DNA from: G963665495 sp963667575
Lineage (GTDB): Bacteria; Desulfobacterota; Desulfovibrionia; Desulfovibrionales; Desulfovibrionaceae
Assembly (NCBI GenBank): GCA_963667575.2
Contig: CAXXHY010000063.1
Location: forward strand, 95,645-159,644
Direction of reading: 5' to 3'
DNA: 64,000 nucleotides
Position numbers and translations under genes: made by a program. Below are positions 1-9,379 of the stretch, piece after piece. The notes beneath the pieces are model-generated. The model was not told where the DNA came from. It did not search any database and saw nothing but the letters and a program-made list of their open reading frames with translations. The stretch's first letter is position 1. Each line of letters starts with the position of its first letter.

Positions 1-101
1 CGCGCTTGCTCCACGCTTTCCACCGCCTGTAGCAATGCCTTGGGGCGATCTCCACGGCTTGGAGTGATCACGCTATAACGTACGGGATTGCCTGCGGTCA
101 T
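1..101 (-). CDS. Glycosyltransferase family 2, N-terminal fragment (cut by window edge)
   Basis: Only about 34 codons are inside the window. After a few residues the protein reads YSVITPSRGDRP, the typical first beta strand and loop of GT-A fold family 2 glycosyltransferases, where the nucleotide-sugar binds. The ATG is preceded by GGAAG at a suitable distance. It lies downstream of the diguanylate cyclase gene on the same strand but is separated from it by a strong terminator, so it probably has its own promoter. The acceptor and donor cannot be judged from this fragment. Confidence 0.6.
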   Translation of the reverse strand, partial: MTAGNPVRYSVITPSRGDRPKALLQAVESVEQA

Positions 102-144
102 CCGGTGTTGCTTCCAGTGTTTTCAGGTTTCTGCGTTTTGGTTG

Positions 145-190
145 TAAAAAAGCCGGACAAAATAGACCATAAGGCTGTTTTGTCCGGCGC
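145..190 (-). terminator. Rho-independent terminator of the diguanylate cyclase gene
   Basis: Eleven-base arms (GCCGGACAAAA and its complement) enclose a 15-base loop. Read on the minus strand they are followed directly by a run of six T. It lies just after the stop codon of the GGDEF gene. Confidence 0.85.
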
Positions 191-214
191 GTTGCTTACT
201 TTACCAGAGGGGAT

Positions 215-1696
215 CTATTGGGCCAGCGCCTTTGATTCGAAATCCGAACCGGAGAGAACGACCATGTTTCTTCCACTGGCTTTGGCCGTATACAAGGCTT
301 TGTCCGCATCCCGTACCAGGTCCGAGGTTGGCTTGAGGGAGCCAGGCCGCAGCGAGGATATTCCCATGCTCGCCGTAACCTTGATGGGAGCGTCCTTGCC
401 GCCAAACTTGGTGCGGGATATTTTCAGACGCAAACGCTCGGCCAGTGCCCAGGCTTTGGACTCGTCGGTCTGCGGCAGGATAATGATGAATTCCTCGCCT
501 CCGTACCGTGCCGCATAGTCCGTCCCGCGCAGGGTCTTCAGCAGGAGCGATCCCAGTTCCTTCAGAACAGTATCTCCGGCCTGATGTCCAAGCGTATCAT
601 TGATACGCTTGAAATGGTCTATGTCCATCAGCAGGAGGCTCATGTTGTGATTGTAGCGCTGATGGCGCTTCAATTCTTCAATGAGCTTCATGTCAAAATG
701 CTTGCGGTTATGGAGTCTGGTCAGCCCGTCGAATTCCGCCTGGTCCTTGATTTCATTGAACGCAAGCGCATTCTTCAGAGCCAGACCGAGATGTTTGACC
801 ACGGCGTGGAGAATTTCCACCTGATCCCGGCCGAGCATGACGGGTTTTGCCGTGAGCATGACCACGCAACCGAAACTGACGCCACCCGTACTCATAGGCA
901 TGACGATAACACGCCCCTGTGCCGGAGCAGAGGGCGGTACGAGCTGGGATTCTTCCATCTCGAGCAAGCGGACCGTGTAGTCTGTTATGGGACTTTCCGC
1001 GATGGTGGCGGCTTTTTCCAACAGAAAATTGATCCATTCGTTCTTGATTTCGTCGTCCATGGTTTGGGAAACAAAAATTTCCGCCTGGATTTCTTCGTGC
1101 TCCGACTCCGTACGCCACATGGCCGCATGCAGCAGGCGCAAGGGAATGAGCAGGTTCAGATCCTCCAGGGATTTTTCCAGAATCTCCGTGGGATCGAGAG
1201 ATTCGGACGCACGCGTCAAAAATTTGTTGATAAACGCGAGTTGTTCGTTTTTGCGGGCCAGCAGTTCGCGTTCCAGGTATATTTCCTGGGTCATACGGTA
1301 AATATCGGAATAGAGGTTCCGGGATTCGTCCGCACGATCCACCACGGAGATGACCTGCTCTTTTGCCAGCGGGTGTTTGACGACATCAGTTACGCCGCTG
1401 GTTATGGCTTGCTCGAGCTCCTGAAGCTCGTGGGCTTCGTTGAGTATGAGCACAGTGTGCAGCAGACTGGTGGCAAGCAGGACCTTTTTGCGTTTCTGGT
1501 CCAGCTGCTCCCAGGTTCTCCATGGGATCCACACCAAAAATGGGGACTCTTCCTCAAGGCGCGTGACGGAAGGGAGCTTTGTTTCAGGCCAATTTTTCAG
1601 TTCAAACTTGCGGCCTGCGGCTTCCTCGATGCGGCTGCGCTCTTGGTCATCCAAGCCGAGGCCCCACATAATATTCGAGGTTTTCATTGGAATCAA
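215..1696 (-). CDS. Diguanylate cyclase with GAF-like sensor domain
   Basis: About 493 residues. The C-terminal 160 residues form a GGDEF domain with an intact GGEEF active site and a DxDHFKxxND metal/GTP segment, so it should make cyclic di-GMP. An RGTD motif sits five residues before the active site and matches the RxxD product-inhibition site, so feedback control is likely. The middle of the protein resembles a GAF domain; the first 130 residues are unassigned. No membrane segment is seen, so it is cytoplasmic. I chose a TTG start at 1696 because AAAGGAG lies seven bases upstream; the ATG three codons later is too far from it. It is divergent from the glycosyltransferase gene. The signal sensed is unknown. 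Confidence 0.85.
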   Translation of the reverse strand: MIPMKTSNIMWGLGLDDQERSRIEEAAGRKFELKNWPETKLPSVTRLEEESPFLVWIPWRTWEQLDQKRKKVLLATSLLHTVLILNEAHELQELEQAITSGVTDVVKHPLAKEQVISVVDRADESRNLYSDIYRMTQEIYLERELLARKNEQLAFINKFLTRASESLDPTEILEKSLEDLNLLIPLRLLHAAMWRTESEHEEIQAEIFVSQTMDDEIKNEWINFLLEKAATIAESPITDYTVRLLEMEESQLVPPSAPAQGRVIVMPMSTGGVSFGCVVMLTAKPVMLGRDQVEILHAVVKHLGLALKNALAFNEIKDQAEFDGLTRLHNRKHFDMKLIEELKRHQRYNHNMSLLLMDIDHFKRINDTLGHQAGDTVLKELGSLLLKTLRGTDYAARYGGEEFIIILPQTDESKAWALAERLRLKISRTKFGGKDAPIKVTASMGISSLRPGSLKPTSDLVRDADKALYTAKASGRNMVVLSGSDFESKALAQ

Positions 1697-1872
1697 AGTA
1701 GTGCTCCTTTGGGCTTTACGGAATAAATTGCCTATCGCCCGGAACATTGCAAAAACAAGTCCAAAAAATATTAGTACATGATTCAAGTGTGTTGTGCGTA
1801 TTTGCTGGCGAGAGCGACAGTTTCTTGACTCCTCCACTAAAATGGTAGCTTCAATCAAATAGGTAATTGACA

Positions 1873-3600
1873 ATGCTTGGAGATTATGAGCATTTCTTAG
1901 TAATGGACAGGTCACGAATCTGGGGAACGCTTGATCCGTTTATTGAAGGATCCCTTGAAGGTGGTGCAGACGGGCGTCTTGTGGGCCGCAATGTGGCCAA
2001 TTGCAATTTTCTCAAGCAGTTGCTGGCTCAGGATGCGTTTGCGGCCTATCATTTTTTTCTTGGTTCGGCAGAGCAGAGCGAAGTGCTCGTTGCCTATGTC
2101 AGGAAGCATTTCCCGGAGCTGCTGCATGAGGAGCGCATTCGCATATTACCCCGAACCATGCTGGTAGAGAGTTTGCGGACAGGGGGCTATCATTGTTTCC
2201 ATCTGTCCGACTGCATCAATTATCCCGCCCAGCTGGCAAGGCTGCGCAATCTTCTGAGTCCTGAGATTTTCCCCATCACCAGTGTCACCCACTCGCTTTC
2301 CTACGCGCGTTTTGCCAAGGATTTCATGGCGCAACTCTGGGAGGGCAAAACTGCACGGGATGCCATTGTTGCAACGTCGCACTCGGCGCAACAGGTGGTA
2401 AGCGCGTATTTTGAATATCTGCGTCGCGGCTATGGCATGGATCCGTTGCGTTTTTCTTCACCGGAAATTCCCCTCATCCCCCTTGGCGTTGATACGGATG
2501 CCTACGCTCCGGCCGAAGAATCGTATTGCCTGGAATCCCGGCAGCAGCTTGGGGTGACTTCCGGACAGACGCTTATTCTGGTGCTGGGGCGGCTGTCGCA
2601 TCTTTCCAAACTGGATGTGGTGCCGGTTTTGCGGGCCATGCAGCGTATACGCTCCGCAGGGGAGGATCTGTCTTCTTTTTGTCTGATCATGGCCGGGGCA
2701 GTGGAAGATACGCCCGAAAATCTCGCCGTGGTTGATACCTATAAGAATCTGGCTGCCAACCTCGGACTGGAAATGCGTATCGTCAAAAATCCATCCGATA
2801 CGCAGAAGCATGCTTTGCTAGCTGCTGCCGACGTATTTCTGTCGCCTTCAGACAACTTGCAGGAAACCTTCGGATTGACCTTGCTCGAAGCGGGCGCCTG
2901 CGGTCTGCCGGTGGTGGCTTCTGATTTCGACGGTTACCGGGATCTGGTTGAACACGGACGTACGGGCTTTCTTGTCCCGACTCTGGGGCCGAAACAAAGC
3001 ACCTTGCTCGATGCGCAGGCCGGCGTCCTGTACGACAACCAATTGCATCTGGCCATGGCGCAGCAACTGGTGGTGGATGTCCCTATACTGGCCCGGTCTC
3101 TGCTGGAATTGCATCAGAATCCGCAATTGCGTCAGACCATGGGGCGCGAAGCACGAGAGCTTGTCTGTGAAAAGTTCTCCTGGCAGAGCGTTATCGAACG
3201 CTATTGCGAATTGTGGGAAGAACTCTGGCTTCACCCTGTAAAGGAAGAAAGCATTCGAGGCGCAGTGCATCCGCTTACTCCGGATTATGCGCGGATTTTT
3301 GCTTCCTATCCCACCCGCCAGTTTTCGAAGCAATACGCGTACGCTGGAGTGCCAGCGGGCAGGCCATTTATCGCAAACAGGACGAGCCCGTATATTATGA
3401 CGACCTGGGGCATCTGCTTGATGCGGAGATCATTCGCTTCATGTTGTTCAAGGCCAGAAAGGAATGCGCAGCTTCCGACCTGGCCGCCATTCTGTCAGAA
3501 ACCAAGGCCTTGTTACCGAAGAGGCCAGGGCTGTAGTCTTATGGCGTTGAAACAGGATTTGCTTGAAATTTGCCGCGACACGGCGTCCCCTTCTGAATAA
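1873..3600 (+). CDS. Family 4 glycosyltransferase (three frameshifts near the C-terminus)
   Basis: A GT-B fold sugar transferase. The donor-binding half carries ETFGLTLLEAGACGLPVVAS, the EX7E region of GT4 enzymes, around residues 335-355. It probably adds a sugar to a lipid-linked or surface glycan, as its neighbours also make polysaccharide. Between about 3340 and 3550 the protein-like reading moves through all three frames (the tail includes YYDDLGHLLDAEI, then LVTEEARAVVLWR, then KQDLLEICRD). Each step is one missing base, so three losses bring the reading back to the first frame and the gene stays open but with about 70 wrong residues. ATG at 1873 is used; a TTG lies two codons earlier. 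Acceptor and sugar are unknown. Confidence 0.75.
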   Translation: MLGDYEHFLVMDRSRIWGTLDPFIEGSLEGGADGRLVGRNVANCNFLKQLLAQDAFAAYHFFLGSAEQSEVLVAYVRKHFPELLHEERIRILPRTMLVESLRTGGYHCFHLSDCINYPAQLARLRNLLSPEIFPITSVTHSLSYARFAKDFMAQLWEGKTARDAIVATSHSAQQVVSAYFEYLRRGYGMDPLRFSSPEIPLIPLGVDTDAYAPAEESYCLESRQQLGVTSGQTLILVLGRLSHLSKLDVVPVLRAMQRIRSAGEDLSSFCLIMAGAVEDTPENLAVVDTYKNLAANLGLEMRIVKNPSDTQKHALLAAADVFLSPSDNLQETFGLTLLEAGACGLPVVASDFDGYRDLVEHGRTGFLVPTLGPKQSTLLDAQAGVLYDNQLHLAMAQQLVVDVPILARSLLELHQNPQLRQTMGREARELVCEKFSWQSVIERYCELWEELWLHPVKEESIRGAVHPLTPDYARIFASYPTRQFSKQYAYAGVPAGRPFIANRTSPYIMTTWGICLMRRSFASCCSRPERNAQLPTWPPFCQKPRPCYRRGQGCSLMALKQDLLEICRDTASPSE

Positions 3601-3614
3601 TTGCATCCTATAAT

Positions 3615-4639
3615 ATGAAAGATATTGCCATTCTCATTCCCGCTTACAATCCGGAAGCCTCTTTGGAAAAAGTGGTTCAGGATTTGAAACAGCGGGGATT
3701 TACCACGATTATTGTTGTCAACGACGGCAGTGGACCGGAACATCGGGAAATTTTTCAGCGCCTGGCTGGCCATTGCGAAATTCTGGAGCACGTCGTCAAC
3801 CTGGGCAAGGGAAGGGCGCTCAAAACCGGTTTCAACCATATTGCCATGCATCATCCGGACTTGCTTGGAGTGGTCACCGTAGACGCCGATGGGCAGCACC
3901 ACCCTGACGACGTCCTGGAAGTGGCCGCCAAGCTGCGTGAATCAGACGAAGAATGTCTGGTTATCGGACAGCGCGCCTTCGAAAAAGATGTTCCCCTGCG
4001 CAGCAAGGTCGGCAATGTCCTTACCCGATACGTGTTTTACTTTCTGGCAGGTCGCTTTCTTCTGGATACGCAGTCGGGTTTGCGCGGACTGCGTATGGAG
4101 TCTTTGCCGGAATTGATACGTCTCCTGGTGAGGCCTATGATTACGAGATGAACATGCTGGTTCACTCGCGTACCATGAGTCTGAGAATAGTCACCGTGCC
4201 GATTCGGACGATTTATATACAGGACAACCAGTCGTCCCACTTCAATCCCTTTTTCGATTCCCTGAAAATTTATTTTGTTTTTATCCGGTTTATTTCATCC
4301 TCGTTGATTTCCAGCCTGATTGATCTTGCCGTATACACGGTTTTTATTTTTTGGGGCGCAGGGATCGGCCTGAGCCTTCTTATAGCGCGTGCGCTGTCGT
4401 CTTACATAAATTTCATGCTTAACAAAAACTATGTTTTTCTCAAGAAGAGCGAATACCTCTCCTGTCTCCTCAAATACTACGCGCTGGTGGTGGTCATTTT
4501 TACATTGTCTTACATCATGGTCAGCAGCATGCACGATTATCTCGGCATCAATGCGGTGATCGCCAAAGTATTGTCTGAAACCCTGCTGTTCGTTTTCAGT
4601 TTTCTGGTTCAACGGGCGCTTGTTTTTGTACGAAGTTGA
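3615..4639 (+). CDS. GT2 polyprenyl-phosphate glycosyltransferase fused to GtrA-like membrane domain (one frameshift)
   Basis: The first 180 residues are a dolichol-phosphate-mannose-synthase-like GT2 domain, with IPAYNPE near the start, VVNDGSG near residue 37 and VDADGQHHPDD near residue 89. After a frameshift at about 4121-4126 (one base missing) the protein continues as EAYDYEMNM and then a GtrA domain of about four membrane helices ending ALVFVRS. Such fusions are thought to make an undecaprenyl-phosphate sugar and flip it across the inner membrane for glycan decoration. The start ATG has no clear ribosome site but follows the preceding gene by 14 bases, so the two are probably co-transcribed. 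Confidence 0.75.
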
Positions 4640-5389
4640 GTTCGTTTATTATCAAGGTTCGTACTTCATACCGGCAACCAGGATATTGTCAGCAGTACTC
4701 TTTCAGTGAAATTTCTTCTGACTTGTTTTGAAATTATCTTGTAATTTTCGATATCACTTGTTTTTAATGCTTGCATTGTAATCTGTCGCAAGCTTTGCAA
4801 TAGATTTTTTAAATATTTTTTGTGGCTTATTCTGATGATACTGTAGGGATCAGTTCGCTTAGTAAAGATATCCGCTTATGATTTTCTTTCCAATTTATAT
4901 AAGGAAAATGTAAGTCGGATTGAAGTCTAAGGATTATGTAGGAAATATCGAAGGGTTTCATATGTATTTTCGGAAGAGTGATGTTTCTTTTTGCCTGAGA
5001 GAAACATTGATTTATTAAAGCAAGTCTGACTGATACTGGATGGGAAAACAGGAGTAGATGGAAACACCGTGCGCTCCGGATAGTCTGCCAGGGGAAAGGG
5101 CATTTTTTTGACAGGAAGCCGATCCTGTTTGTTGTAAAAAAATCTGAAATTTTAAGGTGTTATTTGAGAAAAGGATTCGTGTACTGTTCTTAAACAGGTC
5201 TTTTGAATTGATACGAGTATGAGATAGTGGTATTACGAATTTATGGTGATGGTACTGGATACTGAGGAAAGAATACGTTAGATAACTTTGTTGTGCATTT
5301 CCCATGGGTTTGCGTGAATCGACTGAATCGGATTTGACCTCGTCCAGGGCGACGGGATATGAGATATAAAAATTAGCGAGGTGTACGGG
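4640..5389. other. Long AT-rich gene-free spacer
   Basis: About 750 bases with visibly lower GC than the genes on either side, between two blocks of polysaccharide genes. I see no convincing open frame, tRNA, repeat or terminator. The only long open frame here (minus strand, near 5015-5305) has no ribosome site and no recognisable protein. It probably holds the promoter and leader of rmlB and may mark an old junction in a variable glycan locus. Confidence 0.5.
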
Positions 5390-6413
5390 ATGCGATTACT
5401 GGTCACTGGCGGTTGTGGTTTTATCGGCTCCAATTACATTCACTATCTTTTTGAAAAAGATCCTGAAGATTTTGTCGTGAACCTCGACAAGCTGACCTAC
5501 GCCGGGAATCCCATGAATCTGGAGAGCGTACAGAAACGCTTTGGCGATTCCAAGTATGTTTTCGTCAAAGGTGATATCGGCAATGCCGAGCTTGTGAGCT
5601 GGCTCATCGAAAAATACGCTCTTGACGCAGTGGTCAATTTTGCTGCGGAAAGCCATGTGGACCGCTCCATCACCGATCCGGAAGCCTTCGTACGCACCAA
5701 TGTGCTTGGAACCCAGGTCATGCTTGACTGCGCTCGCAGTATGGGAATCAAACGTTTCGTGCATGTTTCCACAGATGAAGTCTATGGTTCGCTGCGTCCC
5801 GAAGATTCCGCCTTTACCGAACAGACTCCTCTGGCCCCCAACAGTCCGTATTCCGCATCCAAGGCAGGAGCTGACCTGCTCGTACGCTCGTATTGGAAAA
5901 CGTTCGAATTTCCAGTCATTATCACTCGTTGCTCCAACAATTACGGGCCGTACCAGTTCCCGGAAAATATTGATTCCCTTGATGTATCTCAAGGCATCCG
6001 CAGGCGAGGCTTTGCCTGTATATGGCGACGGCCTCAATGTCCGGGATTGGATTTACGTTCGTGATCATTGCAGAGGCGTGGATCTGGCCCTTAGAAAAGG
6101 GACGCCCGGTAGCGTCTATAATTTTGGCGGCAACGCGGAAAAACAGAATCTCGAAGTGGTGCGGACCATGCTCGGACTGCTTGGCCAGCCGGAGACGCTT
6201 ATCAGGTACGTCAAGGATCGGCCCGGACATGACAAGCGCTATGCAATGGATTATTCACTTGCCGGCAGGGAGCTCGGTTTCGAACCCGAATATGATTTCA
6301 AGCGTGGTTTGAGTGAAACCGTAACTTGGTATCAAAACAACACGTCTTGGTTGGAGTCGGTACAAAGCGGCGCTTACCGTGAATTTATGCGTACCTGGTA
6401 TAAGGAGCGATAA
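5390..6413 (+). CDS. rmlB: dTDP-glucose 4,6-dehydratase (one frameshift)
   Basis: Converts dTDP-glucose to dTDP-4-keto-6-deoxyglucose, the second step of dTDP-rhamnose synthesis. Short-chain dehydrogenase fold: NAD-binding GGCGFIGSN at residues 7-15, NFAAESHVDRS, STDEVYG and the catalytic YSASK. The family signature NNYGPYQFPE is followed, after one extra base at about 5968-5972, by LIPLMYLKA and then LPVYGDGLNVRDWIYV. The full length of about 340 residues is normal. ATG at 5390 is preferred over GTG at 5381 because GAGG lies eight bases before it. The stop overlaps the start of rmlD by one base. rmlA and rmlC are not in the window. Confidence 0.88.
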
Positions 6414-7318
6414 TGAGCGAATCCAATTTGAAATCGCTGAAATGTCTGGTGCTGGGCGGACGGCACGGCCTTTTGGGGCAATCGTTGGTCAGAGTGCTCC
6501 AGGCAAAAGAAGGCGAGGTCGCTGTTCACGGCAGGGAAGATGCGGATGTCCTGAATTTCAGCGCTTTGGAAGACTATCTGGCCCAGCAGAATCCCGACGT
6601 CGTTTTCAACACCATAGCTTATACGGCTGTGGACAACGCTGAGGACGACAAGGAAAACGCCTATCGTCTGAACAAGGATCTGCCCTGTGCACTGGGTAAA
6701 ATGTCCGTCAAGCTGGGCTTCAAGCTTGTCCATTACAGCACGGATTTTGTCTTTGACGGACGGGGAACCGAACCCTATACGCTGTCCGACGAACCCAATC
6801 CGCTATCGGTCTACGGGGCGAGCAAACTGGCCGGAGAGAACGCACTGCTGCGTGCGGGGGCCGAAGGCGTCTACATTATCCGTACCGCCTGGCTCTTTGG
6901 GCCTGGAAAGAAAAATTTTGTGCAGACCATTTTGAATCTCGCACGCGAACGCAACCAGCTGAAAGTGATCCATGACCAAATTGGCTCTCCGACCTATACG
7001 CCGGATCTCGCCAAATACAGCTGTGCTTTGATTGAAAAGGGTGTTCACGGCATTTATCATATCGTGAACAGCGGCCAGGCCAGCTGGTGCGAACTTGCTG
7101 CCGAAGCCGTGAACATGGCTGGCATGAATTGCAATATTCTTGCTATTCCCACCAGTGAATTTCCCCTGAAGGCGGTGCGACCGGGGTTTTCCGTATTGAA
7201 TACGGATAAATTCACGGCGCGTACCGGTATTAGTCCGCGTCCCTGGATTCAGGCTCTGAGGGAGTACGTTTTCGAATATCTCAACGAACAGGGCTACGTG
7301 GACCAGACCATGATGTGA
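6413..7318 (+). CDS. rmlD: dTDP-4-dehydrorhamnose reductase
   Basis: Last enzyme of dTDP-L-rhamnose synthesis; reduces dTDP-4-keto-rhamnose with NAD(P)H. Extended SDR fold: a modified dinucleotide loop GRHGLLGQS near residue 17, NTIAYTAVDNAE, STDFVFDG and the catalytic pair in YGASKLAGE. Its 301 residues match the family. It is translationally coupled to rmlB through a TAATG overlap. The presence of rmlB and rmlD beside glycosyltransferases points to a rhamnose-containing surface glycan. Confidence 0.9.
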   Translation: MSESNLKSLKCLVLGGRHGLLGQSLVRVLQAKEGEVAVHGREDADVLNFSALEDYLAQQNPDVVFNTIAYTAVDNAEDDKENAYRLNKDLPCALGKMSVKLGFKLVHYSTDFVFDGRGTEPYTLSDEPNPLSVYGASKLAGENALLRAGAEGVYIIRTAWLFGPGKKNFVQTILNLARERNQLKVIHDQIGSPTYTPDLAKYSCALIEKGVHGIYHIVNSGQASWCELAAEAVNMAGMNCNILAIPTSEFPLKAVRPGFSVLNTDKFTARTGISPRPWIQALREYVFEYLNEQGYVDQTMM

Positions 7319-7536
7319 CGCCGTCATTCAGTGGTTGGCAGCCTTGTTTGCAGTTCAGGCAATTCCTGTGTTTTCTGCAGGAACTGACCCTTTCCATATA
7401 TATTTCTTCTTATCTCCTCTTTCTCCTTATCGTTCCCAGAGAATTTTCTCTTATCTGCCGCGAATTATTATTGCCTTTCTTGCCTAAGTGTAAATAATAC
7501 TTTAAGGTTGTGTAAAAAAATATGGAGTTGTTTACT

Positions 7537-7905
7537 ATGCGTATTTGCACAATCTTGACGACATGTTGTTTGTTGGTTCTTCTGGCAGGGGTTGCAAAAG
7601 CCGGACTGGAAATGCCGTCCGAGCTCAAAGAGGAATTTCCTCAGTATGCGGACTCGCAATTGCTGCAAGTGACCAATATGGGCGGCGCTATTATTGTTAT
7701 GATGAATTGCGGCACCGCAAATATGGAAACCGTGTATGATTTTTATTTGTCCAAGGCCAAAAGCAACGGTTGGAATGTGCAGATGGAATCCAAACAACAG
7801 GAAGTAATGCTTTTCGCTGCTGACAAAGGAAATAAGAAGTTCATGCTGAACGTTGCAGTGGAAGATGGCAACACTGCCGTGGGCATGACATTATCCTCCG
7901 AGTAA
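7537..7905 (+). CDS. Small exported protein of unknown function
   Basis: About 122 residues. An N-terminal signal peptide (hydrophobic stretch TTCCLLVLLAGVAKA, likely cut after AKA) leads to a mature part of about 100 residues with METVYDFYLSKAKSNGW, an alpha-beta pattern like that of short periplasmic proteins that follow a 'yield/track change in a residue stretch' layout. I do not recognise the family. The start at 7537 is chosen because GGAG lies ten bases before it; an ATG five codons earlier overlaps that site. It stands between rmlD and the TolB-like gene, with no clear link to either. Confidence 0.6.
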   Translation: MRICTILTTCCLLVLLAGVAKAGLEMPSELKEEFPQYADSQLLQVTNMGGAIIVMMNCGTANMETVYDFYLSKAKSNGWNVQMESKQQEVMLFAADKGNKKFMLNVAVEDGNTAVGMTLSSE

Positions 7906-8013
7906 GTGTGCGCACTTTTGGCGTACCTTGCGGAAATGTCCTTTTCCTGGTTTTTGACCCCATTTTATGGCAGAATATAGGCAGGGATTCTGGAAAAAAC
8001 CGGAGGTGCGCCA

Positions 8014-8970
8014 ATGTATTTTCTTGTACGGTTGAACCGCCCCTTCCGGGCAGGTATCTGCTCAATGCTCTTTCTCCTGTTGTTTGTCGGCAGCGCGGCG
8101 GCGGAAAAACTGCTGTTCATCAGGGATGATAATCTCTGGCTTTCCGATACGCAGGGGGAACAACAGCAGGAGCTGGATTTTTTTGGGGGAAAAACGATTG
8201 AATCCGCAGCGTTGTCTCCAAACGGGCAATGGGCGGTTGTTGCCTGTGGCAGAGATTCTCTGACAGGCCTTTCGCACATCTTAACCCTGCGGCTGCAGGA
8301 TTTTGTCGTGGTCCCTCTGGCCTTGGGAAAACTGCGAGCCGCCTGTGATCCGAGTTTTTCTCCCTCCGGAGATGCCGTGGTGCTGGTTGCCGCGTCTGAT
8401 TGCCGGACCTCATCCGACACCTGGTCTGTCACTACCTCGACCATGTCTGTAACTGTCATAAGCCTCGGAAGCGGCGGGCAAAAGACAATTCTATCCCAGG
8501 CCGGCGTGGTGCTGGATGCCGGGTACCTCTACTCCAATCCTTCTTTTTCTCCCGACGGTACGCATATAGCTTATCAGGAAAGCGGCAGTGATGTGTCCGG
8601 CGGGTTTGTTGTGGTTGACCTGCAGGGGCAGGAGAAATTTCGCTATCCGCTTGGAGGGTCGGATTATCCGCCTTATTGGAAACCGCAATTCATGAGCGCA
8701 ACGCGTCTGCTTTGCTGGTCTCCCGACGCATCCGGGGGGGGAAGCAATTATATTTACGAGGTTGATATGGCCAGTGGTGCCGGTCGCAACCTGACCAAAG
8801 GGGCAAACCCCACCCTTGTGGAAGGAGGCAAGGCGATAGTATTCGAGCGCTGGTCTGAAGCTGGAGACGACAAATCCACCATCGACCTTTGGCGGCAGGA
8901 CCTGTCAGCAGGAAAGGAACCAGTGAAAATCATTGAAAACGGAAGATCACCGGCGGGAAAGGGCATGTGA
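8014..8970 (+). CDS. Exported TolB/PD40-like beta-propeller protein
   Basis: 318 residues with a signal peptide ending near SAAA (residues 26-30). The mature part has repeats of the kind PSFSPSGDAVVLVAA, PSFSPDGTHIAYQE and ALSPNGQWAVVA, the PD40/TolB propeller blade signature. A good ribosome site (GGAGGTG) precedes the ATG. Unlike true TolB there is no pal or tolQR nearby, and the N-terminal TolB domain is absent, so this is probably a periplasmic propeller of unknown partner. Confidence 0.7.
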   Translation: MYFLVRLNRPFRAGICSMLFLLLFVGSAAAEKLLFIRDDNLWLSDTQGEQQQELDFFGGKTIESAALSPNGQWAVVACGRDSLTGLSHILTLRLQDFVVVPLALGKLRAACDPSFSPSGDAVVLVAASDCRTSSDTWSVTTSTMSVTVISLGSGGQKTILSQAGVVLDAGYLYSNPSFSPDGTHIAYQESGSDVSGGFVVVDLQGQEKFRYPLGGSDYPPYWKPQFMSATRLLCWSPDASGGGSNYIYEVDMASGAGRNLTKGANPTLVEGGKAIVFERWSEAGDDKSTIDLWRQDLSAGKEPVKIIENGRSPAGKGM

Positions 8971-8982
8971 CCCCTGGCATCC

Positions 8983-9011
8983 GGCTTGGCGAGCAGCCTT
9001 GTCGCCAAGCC
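8983..9011. other. Stable hairpin between convergent genes
   Basis: Ten-base perfect arms (GGCTTGGCGA and its complement) around a nine-base loop, 12 bases after the propeller gene stop and about 60 bases beyond the infA stop. No T run follows on either strand, so it may block exonucleases or help Rho-dependent termination rather than act as an intrinsic terminator. Confidence 0.55.
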
Positions 9012-9069
9012 ATGAACAGCACAGGGCAATTAAACGTATTGGAAAAGCAGTGATGCGGCAAAAGCCGTG

Positions 9070-9288
9070 TTAGCGGGGGCGGAACGTAATACGGCCGCGT
9101 GTCAGATCGTAGGGGCTGAGTTCGATGGTGACGGTGTCGCCGGGCATGACACGGATGTGGTGTTTCCGCATTTTGCCGGAAATGTGGGCGAGAACTTCGT
9201 GTTCGTTGGTGAGCATGCAGCGAAACATAGCATTGGGAAGAGCTTCCTCTACAGTTCCAGTGACTTGTATTCCTTCTTCTTTGGCCAT
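9070..9288 (-). CDS. infA: Translation initiation factor IF-1
   Basis: 72 residues, the usual length. It begins MAKEEGIQVTGTVEEALPNA and ends RGRITFRPR, a single OB-fold domain that binds the 30S A site and assists IF-2 and IF-3. GGAGG lies upstream of the ATG. It is the second gene after the RRM protein on the same strand, separated from it by a terminator. Confidence 0.95.
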   Translation of the reverse strand: MAKEEGIQVTGTVEEALPNAMFRCMLTNEHEVLAHISGKMRKHHIRVMPGDTVTIELSPYDLTRGRITFRPR

Positions 9289-9316
9289 TTAGCCTCCTTG
9301 TGTTTTGGGGTTTTTA

Positions 9317-9357
9317 GCGCGAAAAAAAGCCCACCCCACTAGGAGGGCAGGCTTTGT
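9317..9357 (-). terminator. Terminator after the RRM protein gene
   Basis: On the minus strand AAGCCTGCCC pairs with GGGTGGGCTT across a short loop, with small mismatches, and is followed by seven T. It separates the RRM gene from infA. Confidence 0.75.
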
Positions 9358-9379
9358 TTGGTCCGGTAGTGGGAACGGC

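Noticed and set aside
584..1726. 380-codon plus-strand frame opposite the left-edge cyclase
   Set aside because: It mirrors a complete GGDEF gene and has no recognisable domain.
5015..5305. Minus-strand frame in the AT-rich spacer
   Set aside because: It has no ribosome site, its composition is unlike the neighbouring genes, and no known fold is visible.
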